DNA of 64,000 nt from a bacterium (GTDB lineage Bacteria > Spirochaetota > Leptospiria > Leptospirales > Leptonemataceae). The stretch is from assembly GCA_024742665.1 (NCBI GenBank), contig JANSYA010000001.1:1626956-1690955 (forward strand). Reading direction: 5' to 3'. Positions 47,655-56,460 of this stretch are shown here, in pieces (the stretch's first letter is position 1; each line of letters begins with the position of its first letter). Below the pieces are notes generated by a model. It was not told the DNA's origin and made no database searches. It saw only the letters and a list, made by a program, of their open reading frames with translations. Position numbers and translations under genes: made by a program.

Positions 47655-48638
47655 ATGAAGCAAAACAACACCGCTGAAATCACCAAAAAAGAAACGGAAG
47701 CCGTATCGGAATCGGATTCCCTGTCAGCCACGCGTGATCTTGCTCAATCTGCCAGGACGAATTCTGCGGCCGCGAAGCCGAAGGGTCGCCCCCGCAAATC
47801 CGCCGGGAGCGAAGGCAATGATTCAATCCTGAACTGGTATTTGAACGAAATTCATAAGATTCCCATGCTGGACCGCGGGCAAGAGATGGAAGTCGCCCGC
47901 CGCGCCGAAGAGGGTGAGCAGGCCGCCCGCGATTTGCTGGTCCGTTCCAATCTGCGTTTTGTCGTAACTGTCGCCCGGCGCTATCAATCTTACGGCCTGA
48001 CCATGATGGATTTGATCAACGAAGGCAATATGGGCCTGATCAAAGCGGCGGAGAAATTCAATCCGGACCGCGGCTTTCATTTCATCTCGTATGCGGTCTG
48101 GTGGATTAAGCAGTCGATCCTCTTCGCCATTCAGCAGAAGTCGCATTTGATTCGTCTGCCGCTGAACCGGACGGCGGAACTGCGCCGCCTGGAAGAAGCG
48201 GAGCGCTGGATCGAAAATCAGGAAGGCATGGAGAATAACATTCAGTCTCTGGCCCAGGTTCTGGACATGAAGCCGGAAGACCTGAACCACCTCAAGACCA
48301 TGAGCCGCGATCATCTGAGCCTCGACGCTCCGATGGGCGAAGGCGAGGACTATTCGCTCGGTGAGAACATCGAAGACGCGGCGGCGGTGATGCCCGAAGA
48401 CGACTTCGAATCCAGCGATCTGAAGCGGGACATCAACGACTGTCTGGGCGCTCTGACGACCCGGGAACGCAAAGTGCTTTCGATGCGCTTCGGTCTCGGC
48501 GGCGGCCCGGTGCTTTCCCTGCAGAAGATCGGCCAGGCGATCGGTCTTTCGAAAGAACGCATTCGGCAAATCGAAAAGAAGGCCATTCGGAAGATTCGCA
48601 CCGGCAAGTGCGGTCAGGATCTGATGGCGTATCTTTGA
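47655..48638 (+). CDS. sigma-70 family RNA polymerase sigma factor
   Basis: A 327-residue primary-like sigma factor lacking region 1.1 and the long non-conserved region of RpoD. After a charged N-terminus with a GRPRK stretch, region 1.2 is LNWYLNEIHKIPMLDRGQEM; region 2 is NLRFVVTVARRYQSYGLTMM, DLINEGNMGLIKAAEKFN and FISYAVWWIKQSILFAI. Region 3 and region 4 follow (TTRERKVLSMRFGLGGGP, IGLSKERIRQIEKKAIRKIR). This is a group 1 or group 2 (RpoS/RpoH-like) factor; I would not choose. SD AGGGAG precedes the ATG. The gene has its own terminator and no neighbour suggests a stress cluster. Confidence 0.92.
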   Translation: MKQNNTAEITKKETEAVSESDSLSATRDLAQSARTNSAAAKPKGRPRKSAGSEGNDSILNWYLNEIHKIPMLDRGQEMEVARRAEEGEQAARDLLVRSNLRFVVTVARRYQSYGLTMMDLINEGNMGLIKAAEKFNPDRGFHFISYAVWWIKQSILFAIQQKSHLIRLPLNRTAELRRLEEAERWIENQEGMENNIQSLAQVLDMKPEDLNHLKTMSRDHLSLDAPMGEGEDYSLGENIEDAAAVMPEDDFESSDLKRDINDCLGALTTRERKVLSMRFGLGGGPVLSLQKIGQAIGLSKERIRQIEKKAIRKIRTGKCGQDLMAYL

Positions 48639-48674
48639 TTCGCTAAAACTCAGACGGATCTGCGATCCACAGGA

Positions 48675-48703
48675 AAGGCTCTCGATTTTCGAGGGCCTTT
48701 TTT
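48675..48703 (+). terminator. intrinsic terminator after the sigma-factor gene
   Basis: The stem AAGGCTCTCGA / TCGAGGGCCTT (with G-U pairs) around a TTT loop is followed by TTTTTT. It starts about 37 nt after the stop codon. Confidence 0.8.
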
Positions 48704-48739
48704 GGTTGCGGAGCCTTCGGCAGCCCGAAATCTGCACGG

Positions 48740-50008
48740 GTGTTGCGTATCATCGGACTCTTCTCTATCATTTTCTCCGCACTCCTGACAATGTTCTGGC
48801 CCCGTTCATATGACGAGGCGCCGGCGGTGCCTTTCCTCTGGCGCTACGAGCTCAGCTCCGGAATAGAATCGGCGCGGCCTCCGGCGCTTGCGGGTCTCGT
48901 TCCCTTTAATTTGATTTCCGCCGCCCGCGCTCCGGTGCGGCCCGCGGGCGAGCCGACTGGACTGGAAGCTGAACCGGAACCGCAGACGACGCCGGATTCA
49001 AAAGAGATCGGACTGTGGTTGCTCGGTCCCGAGAGCCCGCCTCTGGGGCTCGCGAAAGGAACGCGGGTCTTCGCTCCCTTTCTCGGGAATGGCTTTTTTC
49101 AGTACGCGAAGATCGGTCGCGAGCTTTCTTTTCGCGCCCGCAACGGCGAAGAGCTGTGGCGTAAACCCTACAAGGCCTATCCGGTCAGCGATCCCGGCGG
49201 AGACCTGGTGCTGCTGCTGACGGGGGACAATAACCGCATCGACGTGATCGATCCGAGCGGGAACCCCTTCGGAGTGCGCAGCGTTTCCGGAAATTTCATG
49301 ACCGACCTGGACTTCGCGAATCGGCGGGCTGCGGCGGCGCTGGTGTTTTCGACCGGCGCGGTTACGGTGCTGAACGAAGAGGCTCGCGCGATTCTGGAAT
49401 ACGAACACGCAAGCCCCGACCAGCCCCTGTTTTTGAAAAGCTGCGCTCTCGGTCCGGACGCTCGCGTTGTGGCGATCCACATGCTCGCCGGGGATCAGGA
49501 CCGCATCGTCGTGCTTGGTCTTGAAGGCGATGCGGGCGCCGGGGAGGCGCATCGTCCCGAAAAATATTCGGTGCTGCGTACGATCGACTTAAACGCGACC
49601 TATCCGCACCTTTTGCATTTCGCGGTCAACCGCCACGGCCTGCTGCTCACGGCTCCGAATCGTACGGAGTACTTTGCGCTGGCGAGCGGCGAAGACCGCG
49701 TCTTTCGCGGAGCAGTGGCTGCGCCTGTCGGCGACGCGGAGCAGGCAACGAATCGCAATCGCGAAAGTGCCGACGGCCTTGCGTCCGCTCAGATCTACCG
49801 GCCGGTCTTCGCTGACAGGGACTATTTTATATTCGGCGCGGACGACGCGGCGGTTTTGCTGAACCACGAAGGCGTGGCGATGACGCGCTTGATCGTCGGG
49901 GGCAGCGGAGCCTTTCGCGTGCTGCCGGGTCCGAACGATCGGCAGTTCGCCCTGCACACCGAAGAGCGCGTCGAGATGTACGAATACGCGCCGGCCGACG
50001 CCGAATGA
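48740..50008 (+). CDS. membrane-anchored propeller-like protein of unknown function
   Basis: A 422-residue protein beginning at a GTG (48740) with a hydrophobic signal or anchor (residues 1-20, LRIIGLFSIIFSALLTMFW). The remaining part contains repeated strand motifs (GELSFRARNGEELWRKP-like turns, ALGPDARVVAIHMLAGDQDR, LHFAVNRHGLLLTAPNRT), consistent with a WD40/PQQ-like propeller, without a recognised family. The Pro-rich loop at residues 45-90 separates anchor and propeller. It follows the sigma gene but is separated by the terminator, so it is likely transcribed on its own. Confidence 0.6.
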   Translation: MLRIIGLFSIIFSALLTMFWPRSYDEAPAVPFLWRYELSSGIESARPPALAGLVPFNLISAARAPVRPAGEPTGLEAEPEPQTTPDSKEIGLWLLGPESPPLGLAKGTRVFAPFLGNGFFQYAKIGRELSFRARNGEELWRKPYKAYPVSDPGGDLVLLLTGDNNRIDVIDPSGNPFGVRSVSGNFMTDLDFANRRAAAALVFSTGAVTVLNEEARAILEYEHASPDQPLFLKSCALGPDARVVAIHMLAGDQDRIVVLGLEGDAGAGEAHRPEKYSVLRTIDLNATYPHLLHFAVNRHGLLLTAPNRTEYFALASGEDRVFRGAVAAPVGDAEQATNRNRESADGLASAQIYRPVFADRDYFIFGADDAAVLLNHEGVAMTRLIVGGSGAFRVLPGPNDRQFALHTEERVEMYEYAPADAE

Positions 50009-50099
50009 ATTCGCCCGCGTGCCTCCTGGTTTAAGAGCCATCGTGGTCGGCCCGCCTGAATAGCGATCGCCGGCGTCCGGCTTTCCGCAAGCCCGCGAT

Positions 50100-51146
50100 T
50101 CAGCCCGGGCTTTCGCGCTGAAAAATCGAAATCGCCCGATCGCGGGCCCGGAGTTCGAGCGGCAGCACGCCGATGATCTCCGTGCGTTTGCCCGGATCGA
50201 TATTAAAGATCAGATGATCGGCCTGTTCGCGACTGATGTACAGACCGCGTCCGTGCGTGTCCACGAGTCCCAGGGGCAGGCCCGTCGCCGGGTCCGGCGT
50301 GACGTGTCGCTCTAAGCGATACAGTATTTCTTCGCGGTCGACCGTGCCGTGATAGTCGGTGATCATAACGATCGCGTTGTCCTGGACGATCCCGAAAGAA
50401 ATATCGAAGGCGTCTTCGTCCGCCATGGGAATATATTCGCCGTTGGGCATGCCGGGTCGGTTGATCGGCCGCGGACGTTCCGCTCCGGAGCGGCCCGGAG
50501 CGTGGATCATGGCGTTGGCGGCCAGTTCTTCGAGTACCAGCCGCACCATCGAAGGCGCGCCGTCGTGGGCCAACAGATCGCCGGCCATGTCGCAGATGGC
50601 GTTGTTTTCTTCCGGCGTGCAAATGCGGCAGGTATAAAAATGATCCGGACCGAGGCCCACGTCATCTTCAAGCTGGCGATGCATCTTATGGATGTCCGAG
50701 ATTTTGAGATCCAGGAGCTTCGCGCGAGGAAAGTACTGCTGAATGCCGAAGATTTCGTTTGTGAGAAGTTTGCGCGCCATAACCTGCACGAAATTCAGGT
50801 CCATCGACGTGGACTTCGGAATAATATTCCAGACTTTCTGATTGCGCACGAATTCGATATAGTCGTCCACGCTGTAGGCGGTCATCAAAGCGAATTTCAT
50901 GGCCGGATATTGCTCAGACAAAATCTTGATCAATTGCAAGCCGCCCATGCCCGGCATGCGAATGTCCGTGATAACCAGATCGATGGGCTGATTCTTACAA
51001 ATGCGAATCGCTTCGAAGCCGTCCGCCGCGGCGAAGGCGCGGAATTCTCGCGAGAGATAGTCTTTGATGCTATAGCGGATCGACTCGATGTCGTCGACGA
51101 CCAGAATCGAAAAGTCTTTGGAGTTGTTGGAGTGCGAGCCTGTCAT
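50100..51146 (-). CDS. response regulator with a C-terminal HATPase-like domain
   Basis: A 348-residue protein from the ATG at 51146 (MTGSHSNNSKDFSILVVDDI). Residues 13-130 form a receiver domain with acidic pair VVDD, phosphoacceptor Asp in DLVITDIRMPGMGG and Thr/Lys switch residues (ALMTAYS, IIPKS). The C-terminal part has LVLEELAANAMIHAPG and GLGLV-type turns (DTHGRGLYISREQADHL), resembling the anti-sigma/RsbW-type HATPase fold. A CRICTPEENNAICD stretch in the middle holds two cysteines. It follows the sensor kinase (27 nt gap), so the two are probably a pair. Confidence 0.8.
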   Translation of the reverse strand: MTGSHSNNSKDFSILVVDDIESIRYSIKDYLSREFRAFAAADGFEAIRICKNQPIDLVITDIRMPGMGGLQLIKILSEQYPAMKFALMTAYSVDDYIEFVRNQKVWNIIPKSTSMDLNFVQVMARKLLTNEIFGIQQYFPRAKLLDLKISDIHKMHRQLEDDVGLGPDHFYTCRICTPEENNAICDMAGDLLAHDGAPSMVRLVLEELAANAMIHAPGRSGAERPRPINRPGMPNGEYIPMADEDAFDISFGIVQDNAIVMITDYHGTVDREEILYRLERHVTPDPATGLPLGLVDTHGRGLYISREQADHLIFNIDPGKRTEIIGVLPLELRARDRAISIFQRESPG

Positions 51147-51172
51147 AGTGTTTCGTGTTTCATGTGGCGCGT

Positions 51173-52369
51173 TCAGGCGCTGACCTGTGCGGGTTTGAGT
51201 GGCAGCGAAATATAAAAGCGAGTCTTGCCGTTTTGCGATCGCACGTGGATGCGGCCGTCGTGTTCGCGAACGATGCTGTGGCAAATCGTCAGTCCCAGCC
51301 CGCTGCCGCGAGTGTCCTGACTGGAAGTGAAAAAGGGTTTGAAGATATTCTTGAGGTTTTCCGGCGGAATTCCGCCGGCGTTGTCTTCGATGATGACGTG
51401 GGCCGAACGTCGGGTCAGCCGAACGTCCACGCGAATATAACCCCGGGCGTAGTCGAAGGCCTGGATGGAATTGCGCAGCAAATTGATAAACAGCCGTTCG
51501 ATCTTTTCGGGATCAAAAGGAAAGATGATGTTCTCGCCTTCGATGCGAAAATCGGTCTGCCGGGATAAAACCGGATAGAGCCGCTTCGTCGTCGCGACGG
51601 CCTTTTCGACGGTCTGTAAAATATCCGCTTTCGTCAGTCGCAGCTGACCGGGTCTGGAAAAACTCAAAATATCCGAAACGATGCGCGCGGCCTGGTGCAA
51701 ATCTTTTTTCAGGATGCCCAGCCGTTTCAGAATTTCTTCCGGCGCCATCGTTTCTAAGTTCGCCTGCAAATTCTGTAAATTGAGTCCCATGCCCGTGAGG
51801 GGATTATTCAGTTCGTGGGCGATGCCGCTGATCATGATACCCAGAGCCGCCAGGTTTTCTTTTCGCAGCGCTTCTTCCTGGATCTGGTTTTGATCCGTAA
51901 CGTCTTCTAAGGTCTCCAGCATCATGATGCGCTGGCTGTCGGCGCGGCTGAAGGTCAGACGATAGTTGATTTCTTCGCCTCTGTCGTCGCGCAGCTGGAT
52001 CATCTTTTCGACCGGGCGATCGTGTAAAAAAACGCGTTCCGCGTCGTTGAAAGCGGGGCAGTAGGGACAGACGGAATCACGGCCGTACAGGAGGCTGTAG
52101 CAAAAGCCGCTCAGGGAATTGTCGTCGACCGCGTCTGCCGGCGGGGGACCCGGAGGAGGGCCGACGTCGCCTGCACGGGATTTGAATTTGTGAGTCCGGG
52201 CCGCTATCAGTGCGCGAATGTGGGCTTCGCCGGAGCGGTTGCAGGTAACCAGGCGAAACTGGCGATCGATGGCGAAGAGGGGCTGCGCAATCGAATCGAT
52301 AATAGCGCGCGACTCTTCGCTGGAGAGCTGGAGCCCCTGATCCGTCCGGGCGTCCTCGGTCCGTGCCAT
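51173..52369 (-). CDS. PAS-containing sensor histidine kinase
   Basis: A 398-residue soluble kinase from the ATG at 52369 (MARTEDARTDQGLQLSSEES). A PAS domain covers about 20-170 and contains the cysteine motif GFCYSLLYGRDSVCPYCPAF, possibly redox- or metal-responsive. HisKA is IMISGIAHELNNPLTGMGLN with the phospho-His, then an ATPase with NLLRNSIQAFDYARG, DNAGGIPPENLKNIFKPFF and GSGLGLTICHSIV. The kinase uses the longer open frame only if one ignores the terminator at 52406-52439, which supports the internal start. It is paired with the downstream receiver-HATPase gene. Confidence 0.88.
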   Translation of the reverse strand: MARTEDARTDQGLQLSSEESRAIIDSIAQPLFAIDRQFRLVTCNRSGEAHIRALIAARTHKFKSRAGDVGPPPGPPPADAVDDNSLSGFCYSLLYGRDSVCPYCPAFNDAERVFLHDRPVEKMIQLRDDRGEEINYRLTFSRADSQRIMMLETLEDVTDQNQIQEEALRKENLAALGIMISGIAHELNNPLTGMGLNLQNLQANLETMAPEEILKRLGILKKDLHQAARIVSDILSFSRPGQLRLTKADILQTVEKAVATTKRLYPVLSRQTDFRIEGENIIFPFDPEKIERLFINLLRNSIQAFDYARGYIRVDVRLTRRSAHVIIEDNAGGIPPENLKNIFKPFFTSSQDTRGSGLGLTICHSIVREHDGRIHVRSQNGKTRFYISLPLKPAQVSA

Positions 52370-52405
52370 GCTATCATGACCGGGGAGGCGGGGCTGGCTG
52401 GCAAT

Positions 52406-52439
52406 AAAAAAGCCGCCGACCCGCAAGGCAGGACGGCGG
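52406..52439 (-). terminator. intrinsic terminator after fcpA
   Basis: On the minus strand: CCGCCG-T-CCTGC-CTT-GCGGG-T-CGGCGG, followed by six T (52411-52406). It lies about 170 nt past the fcpA stop and before the kinase start, so it separates the two genes. Confidence 0.75.
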
Positions 52440-52608
52440 TCAGGCTTTTGTCGATCGCCCGGTCAGGGATCGACCGTAGATAGAGGCCCCCCTGCGGGGG
52501 AACTGCTAAAATACCGATCAGGGCGCTGCGCCCGCGACGCTCCGGGTCCCCTTTATTTGCAAAAGGATGATCCGGAGCGCTGCAGTCAGGCGGCGCAGAA
52601 TCGATCGA

Positions 52609-53544
52609 TCAGTATTCCAGAGTGTATTCGATGCTTTCGAGAACGTCTTCGTTGTAGTCGTTATCGCCTTTGGATGCGTAGTTCGCAACCATGCGATACA
52701 GACGGAAGAAGTGCTTCAGCACCTTTACGTAGAACTTCTGCTTGAAGCGGTTCCGATGCGGGTTGGTCGCGGTGTTGGACATCATGCCCAGCACGGAAAC
52801 CGTCGTCGGCTTCTGGTTGTAACGGTGCAGAATTACGATATCGTCCATCGCCTGGGTTTCCGGGCTCGGGTCGACGATCAGATAAACGTTGCGCACGCCT
52901 TCTTTGAAGTCGTCGCGAACGAGGCGCGTAACGACCATATTCAGCGTCAGCTCCTGTCCCTGAGCGACTTCGCCCGTGGCGTCGTTGAAGAACAGCGTGA
53001 CGCTCTTGCGCCGCGATCCGACCACTTTGCGGTTCGGTTCGTCGTCGCTGTAAATGAATGCGAACTGGGTTAGTTCGACGCCGTTTTTGTCGCCGCCGAA
53101 ATTGACGTCTTTATAGCCCTGCTCGGTCGACCAGGCCTTGATCTCTTTGGCCTTCGCGACGCGTTCGTCCATCTGCTGTTTGATTTTGTCCGCTTCGCCG
53201 AAAGTATTCAGCAGAAACTGCTGATTGTTCGCCACGAAACGAATGTAGGTATTGCGCGGGGTATAAGCCACCAAACGCTGGGTTTTGGTAAAATCGTATT
53301 GATTCTCGGGTTGTTGTTCTTCGAACGACGTCTGACGGTCGATTTCCGTCATGCGCACCAGAAAGCCCATCCGCTGGAGTTCCGTGTAGGTCTCCTGGAT
53401 ATTCTTTTCCTGGTATGCTTCCGTTTCATGGAGATCCGGAAACTCTTTGCTCTCAGCCTCGCGGTTCACGAGTCGGGGCTGACCGAACACGGAACTCACG
53501 GAAGCGATGGTGATCAGAGCGATGATCCACTTTCTGAATTTCAT
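52609..53544 (-). CDS. fcpA: FcpA-like flagellar-coiling protein
   Basis: A 311-residue exported protein. Signal peptide residues 1-22 (KWIIALITIASVSSVFG|Q). The mature part begins QPRLVNREAESKEFPDLHET and continues YTELQRMGFLVRMTEIDRQT and AYTPRNTYIRFVANNQQFLL. Length and composition match the FcpA sheath protein of Leptospira, which coats the periplasmic flagellum and is needed for its coiled shape. I identify it from memory of that family rather than by alignment, so the symbol is tentative. A strong Shine-Dalgarno (AGGAAGG) precedes the ATG, and a TTGACA is 80 bp upstream. It has its own terminator, consistent with a highly expressed single gene. Confidence 0.6.
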   Translation of the reverse strand: MKFRKWIIALITIASVSSVFGQPRLVNREAESKEFPDLHETEAYQEKNIQETYTELQRMGFLVRMTEIDRQTSFEEQQPENQYDFTKTQRLVAYTPRNTYIRFVANNQQFLLNTFGEADKIKQQMDERVAKAKEIKAWSTEQGYKDVNFGGDKNGVELTQFAFIYSDDEPNRKVVGSRRKSVTLFFNDATGEVAQGQELTLNMVVTRLVRDDFKEGVRNVYLIVDPSPETQAMDDIVILHRYNQKPTTVSVLGMMSNTATNPHRNRFKQKFYVKVLKHFFRLYRMVANYASKGDNDYNEDVLESIEYTLEY

Positions 53545-53602
53545 CTGTATGCCTTCCTTTGCCTGCTATCTACTGATGTCCGGTCATGGTTAAACCGAAT
53601 CT

Positions 53603-53631
53603 GTATCATTATTGGTCAAAAGACCTGTCAA
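53603..53631 (-). promoter_or_regulatory. candidate promoter of fcpA
   Basis: On the minus strand, a perfect TTGACA (53631-53626), a 17-nt spacer and a weak TGATAC (53608-53603). The -35 is strong, the -10 poor. The spacer contains the small inverted repeat GGTCTTTTGACC, so regulator binding is possible. Confidence 0.35.
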
Positions 53632-53767
53632 ATTTAAGGTTCGTGGTAAAAAAACTCCAGAAAAACGCGATAAAAATGTGAGTTTTTCGGGAGGAAATTT
53701 GTCCGATTCGGCCGTTTCCGGCCGGCAAAAAATCGCGAGGGGCCGTTGATTCGACTGTGCGGGCCTG

Positions 53768-53791
53768 AAAAAGGCCGCCCGGGGGCGGCCT
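53768..53791 (-). terminator. intrinsic terminator after secG
   Basis: On the minus strand the hairpin GGCCGCC-CCC-GGGCGGCC is followed by a T run (complement of AAAAA at 53768-53772). It ends the pgk-secG unit. Confidence 0.7.
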
Positions 53792-53854
53792 CTCTGTCGC
53801 CCGGAATCCAATGCCAGCGCACGGATCCGGTCGGGATGGGGAGAAGATCCCCGG

Positions 53855-54253
53855 TCAGTTTTCGGCCGGAGCCGCGTCGGTTGCCGGCGCCGCGGCTTCG
53901 GGCTGAGCGGCTTCGCCGGCGCCCCCGGTTCCAGTCGTGCCGTTCGGAGTGGGGGAGTCCTGGGGACCGATGTCTTCCATGTCTTCGAGCGCACGCAGAT
54001 CGTCGCTGATGGCCGGGCCGGAGTCCGCGAATACGATTGCGGCGAATATCGCCAGCACGAAGAAGGTCGCCGTGATGTACCAGGTGGCCTTCGTAACCAC
54101 GTCCATCGTAGAGGAGCCGAAGGGCGAAGCGGAACCGCCGCCGCCGAAGATGCCCACGCTGCCGCCCTTGCCGGACTGAATCATGACCAAAAAGATTAAA
54201 ACCGCACAGACGAGGAAAAAGATAATCAGTACGAAAGTCTGGAGGAGCTGCAT
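53855..54253 (-). CDS. secG: preprotein translocase subunit SecG
   Basis: A 132-residue membrane protein of the Sec translocon. Two membrane helices are visible: residues 2-25 (LQTFVLIIFFLVCAVLIFLV) and 55-78 (ATWYITATFFVLAIFAAIVF). The conserved loop between them reads MIQSGKGGSVGIFGGGGSAS with PFGSSTMDVVTK, as in SecG. The C-terminal 50 residues are a low-complexity Pro/Ala/Thr/acidic tail. It follows pgk on the same strand (a gap of about 100 nt), consistent with a pgk-secG unit found in many bacteria, with tpiA missing here. Confidence 0.9.
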   Translation of the reverse strand: MQLLQTFVLIIFFLVCAVLIFLVMIQSGKGGSVGIFGGGGSASPFGSSTMDVVTKATWYITATFFVLAIFAAIVFADSGPAISDDLRALEDMEDIGPQDSPTPNGTTGTGGAGEAAQPEAAAPATDAAPAEN

Positions 54254-54354
54254 CCGATCAGATTTTTGAAAGCGGCTCCAGGCGCAAGCTGGATTTTACC
54301 CCCGGCCCAAGCAGGTCCTGGGTCGCCGCCTCGCAGCGTTCCGGGTCCCTGGAG

Positions 54355-55539
54355 CTACTCTTCTGATTCCTGAGAGTCTTCCAGGGCCTTCAGACCGGGC
54401 AGGCTGCCGGTCATCAGAAATTCCAGGGCGGTGCCGCTGTCGGGACTCAGATGGGCGAATTTGTCCGCCAGGCCGGCGGCGTGAATCGAACGAACCGTAT
54501 CGACGCCGGTCGCCACCGTGTGGGCCTTCGACTTCGCCAGAGCCGCCGCAACCGAGCGGGTGCCCTTGCCGAATTTCTCCATCTCAATGGCGCCCAGGGG
54601 ACCGTACCAGAATACGCAGCCGGCTTTTTTGATCGCCTTTTCGAAGCGCGATACGGTCTTGCCGCCGATGTCCAGCGCGAACCAGCGTTCGGGAATCGAA
54701 GTCTGATTGACGTTTTTCGTTTTGCTGTCTTTCGAAAACTGCTCGGCCGTCACGTGGTCGAGGGGCAGCACGAATTCGGTTTCGCTCAGCTCGGCCTTTT
54801 CGATCATCTGAAAGGCCGGCACTTCCAGCTCTTTTTCGACGAACGAAGAGCCGACGGGAATCGCTCGCGATTTTAGAAAGGTGTAGGCCAGGCCCCCGCC
54901 GACCAGAATCGTATCGATCTTTTCCATGAAGCGCAGGGCCAGCTTCAGCTTTTGTTCCAGGCGGACCCCGCCCAGAATGAGAACCAGGGGTTTGTTATTG
55001 CGATTGAGCAGAGCTTCGAGGCTCTCCATCTCTTTGAATAAATGCAGTCCGGCATACGAAGGCAGCAGTCCCGGCAGATGAAGCACGGAAGCGTACTCGT
55101 GGCGGCAGGCGCTGAACGAATCGTTTACGTAGAGGTCGGCGAAACCCGCCAGCTGCTTTGCGAAGGCTTTGTCGCCTGCGCTTTCTCCGGGCTGGAGCAG
55201 CAGGTTTTCCAGCAGGGTCACCCGATCGCCGAAGCGCTGGGAAGACTGGGAAGAATCCGGGGGCAGCTTCGGCGCGAAGTTTACGTCGACGCCCAGCAGT
55301 TTGCTCAGAGCCGGCGCCACCTGTTCGAGGGAAGGCGCCGATCCCGCTTCGCCGCAGTGAGGGGCGATGATGACTTTCGCACTGCGATTCAGCAGCAGTT
55401 CCAGCGTCGGTTTCAGAAAGCCCAGCAGGCTCTCGGTCGCGACCTGGCCGGTGGCTGGATCGACGGCAGCGGTGAAATCGGTCCGGACCAGCACGTGCTG
55501 ATCCGTGACCCGGGCGTTCTCTAAGCGGGGAAGTGACAT
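54355..55539 (-). CDS. pgk: divergent phosphoglycerate kinase
   Basis: A 394-residue protein from the ATG at 55539 (MSLPRLENARVTDQHVLVRT). It keeps the PGK plan: DLYVNDSFSACRHEYAS, VGGGLAYTFLKSRAIPVG, CVFWYGPLGAIEMEKFGKGT and the C-terminal LADKFAHLSPDSGTALEFL. But several usually invariant residues differ: RVDFNVP is RTDFTAAVDP, SHLGRPKG is PHCGEAGS, ENLRF is ENLLL, WNGP is WYGP, and GGDS is GVDT. The lost Arg and Asn residues bind 3-phosphoglycerate and nucleotide. It may be a fast-evolving PGK or an altered paralogue; if a normal pgk exists elsewhere, this may not be catalytic. No gapA is nearby. Confidence 0.75.
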   Translation of the reverse strand: MSLPRLENARVTDQHVLVRTDFTAAVDPATGQVATESLLGFLKPTLELLLNRSAKVIIAPHCGEAGSAPSLEQVAPALSKLLGVDVNFAPKLPPDSSQSSQRFGDRVTLLENLLLQPGESAGDKAFAKQLAGFADLYVNDSFSACRHEYASVLHLPGLLPSYAGLHLFKEMESLEALLNRNNKPLVLILGGVRLEQKLKLALRFMEKIDTILVGGGLAYTFLKSRAIPVGSSFVEKELEVPAFQMIEKAELSETEFVLPLDHVTAEQFSKDSKTKNVNQTSIPERWFALDIGGKTVSRFEKAIKKAGCVFWYGPLGAIEMEKFGKGTRSVAAALAKSKAHTVATGVDTVRSIHAAGLADKFAHLSPDSGTALEFLMTGSLPGLKALEDSQESEE

Positions 55540-55736
55540 AAAATAGTGGGGGAGCCCGGCCAATTTTTCGGGCACCAGGTCCCGGGGAAAGCGTTTTTCC
55601 TGGCCGCCACGCCGGGCTTTGCCCCGCGGGGTGTTTCAACGAGCGGGGGCGCAGACGCGGGAATATGAATCTTCGCCAGTTCTAAAAAAAAGAACTTGTG
55701 CGGTGCATAATCCGCGTTAACGTTGCGATTACCCTT

Positions 55737-56300
55737 ATGTCGCGGATCAAGCTGATCAAACGTTACGCGAATCGCCGTCTCTATGACGCCGAGACCAGCA
55801 AGACCATCACCCTCGATGACGTCGCCGAGCTAATTAAAGCCGGCGGTGAAGTGCGAGTGATCGACAATATCACCGGGGAAGACATCACTTCCCGGGTGCT
55901 CGGGCAAACCTTTCTTAAAATCAGCATGGAGCAGCAGAACCTTGAGTTCAGCACCTTCCTGCTGACCGCGTTGATCCGCGAAGTTTCCAGCAATGTGTCG
56001 ACCCTGTTCAGTCAGCTCGTCGACGGCGGCATCGGTATTGGAGCGCTGACTCTGGAACGCCTGGATAAGATCGTGCAGGGCATGGTCGACCAGGGCGAAC
56101 TGGAAATGACCGAGAAAAACGACTATCTCGAATCGATTGTCGGTCAGTTAAACAGCGAACGCATTCAGGACCGCGCAAAAGAGGGTCTGGGCGTTCTGCG
56201 CGAAGAGCTGCTCTCTCAGGACAGCGAGCGCAAAGTCGAGGAACTGTCCGGCAAGCTCGATGAGATGGCCCGGATTATCCAGGATATGCAGAAAAAATAG
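55737..56300 (+). CDS. phaR: PhaR-like polyhydroxyalkanoate synthesis regulator
   Basis: A 187-residue protein from the ATG at 55737. The N-terminal 60 residues, RIKLIKRYANRRLYDAETSK with TITLDDVAELIKAGGEVRVI, are the PHA_accumulation DNA-binding domain that also senses PHA granules. The C-terminal part is helical, with a coiled-coil-like end (EELLSQDSERKVEELSGKLD). Such regulators repress phasin genes until polymer is made. No PHA synthase or phasin is nearby. An upstream ORF extension to 55698 adds residues with no homology. Confidence 0.88.
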   Translation: MSRIKLIKRYANRRLYDAETSKTITLDDVAELIKAGGEVRVIDNITGEDITSRVLGQTFLKISMEQQNLEFSTFLLTALIREVSSNVSTLFSQLVDGGIGIGALTLERLDKIVQGMVDQGELEMTEKNDYLESIVGQLNSERIQDRAKEGLGVLREELLSQDSERKVEELSGKLDEMARIIQDMQKK

Positions 56301-56460
56301 CTTCTCATTTTTCCGGGTTTCCGCTTTTCTTCATTATAGACACAGCAATCGCTCTTCCGATCGCCAGGCTCTGGATCCGGCGCCGCAAAAATTGAAATAG
56401 TGCGCCGGCCGCGTCAAGTCGCCCCCTCCCGGGACCGAAGAGGAGAATTGGGTTCCCACA

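Larger units (their letters stand above)
53545..53854. other. spacer between fcpA and secG
   Basis: A 310-bp gene-free stretch on the minus-strand path. It contains the secG terminator and the presumed fcpA promoter. A second short hairpin, CGGCCGTTTCCGGCCG, lies at about 53708-53723. Confidence 0.5.

Noticed and set aside
50349..51215. Plus-strand open frame opposite the response regulator
   Set aside because: Complement of well-conserved receiver and ATPase motifs.
52490..52510. CCCCC-TG-CGGGG inverted repeat near fcpA
   Set aside because: Too short a loop and no T tract; the strong terminator at 52406-52439 is a better candidate.
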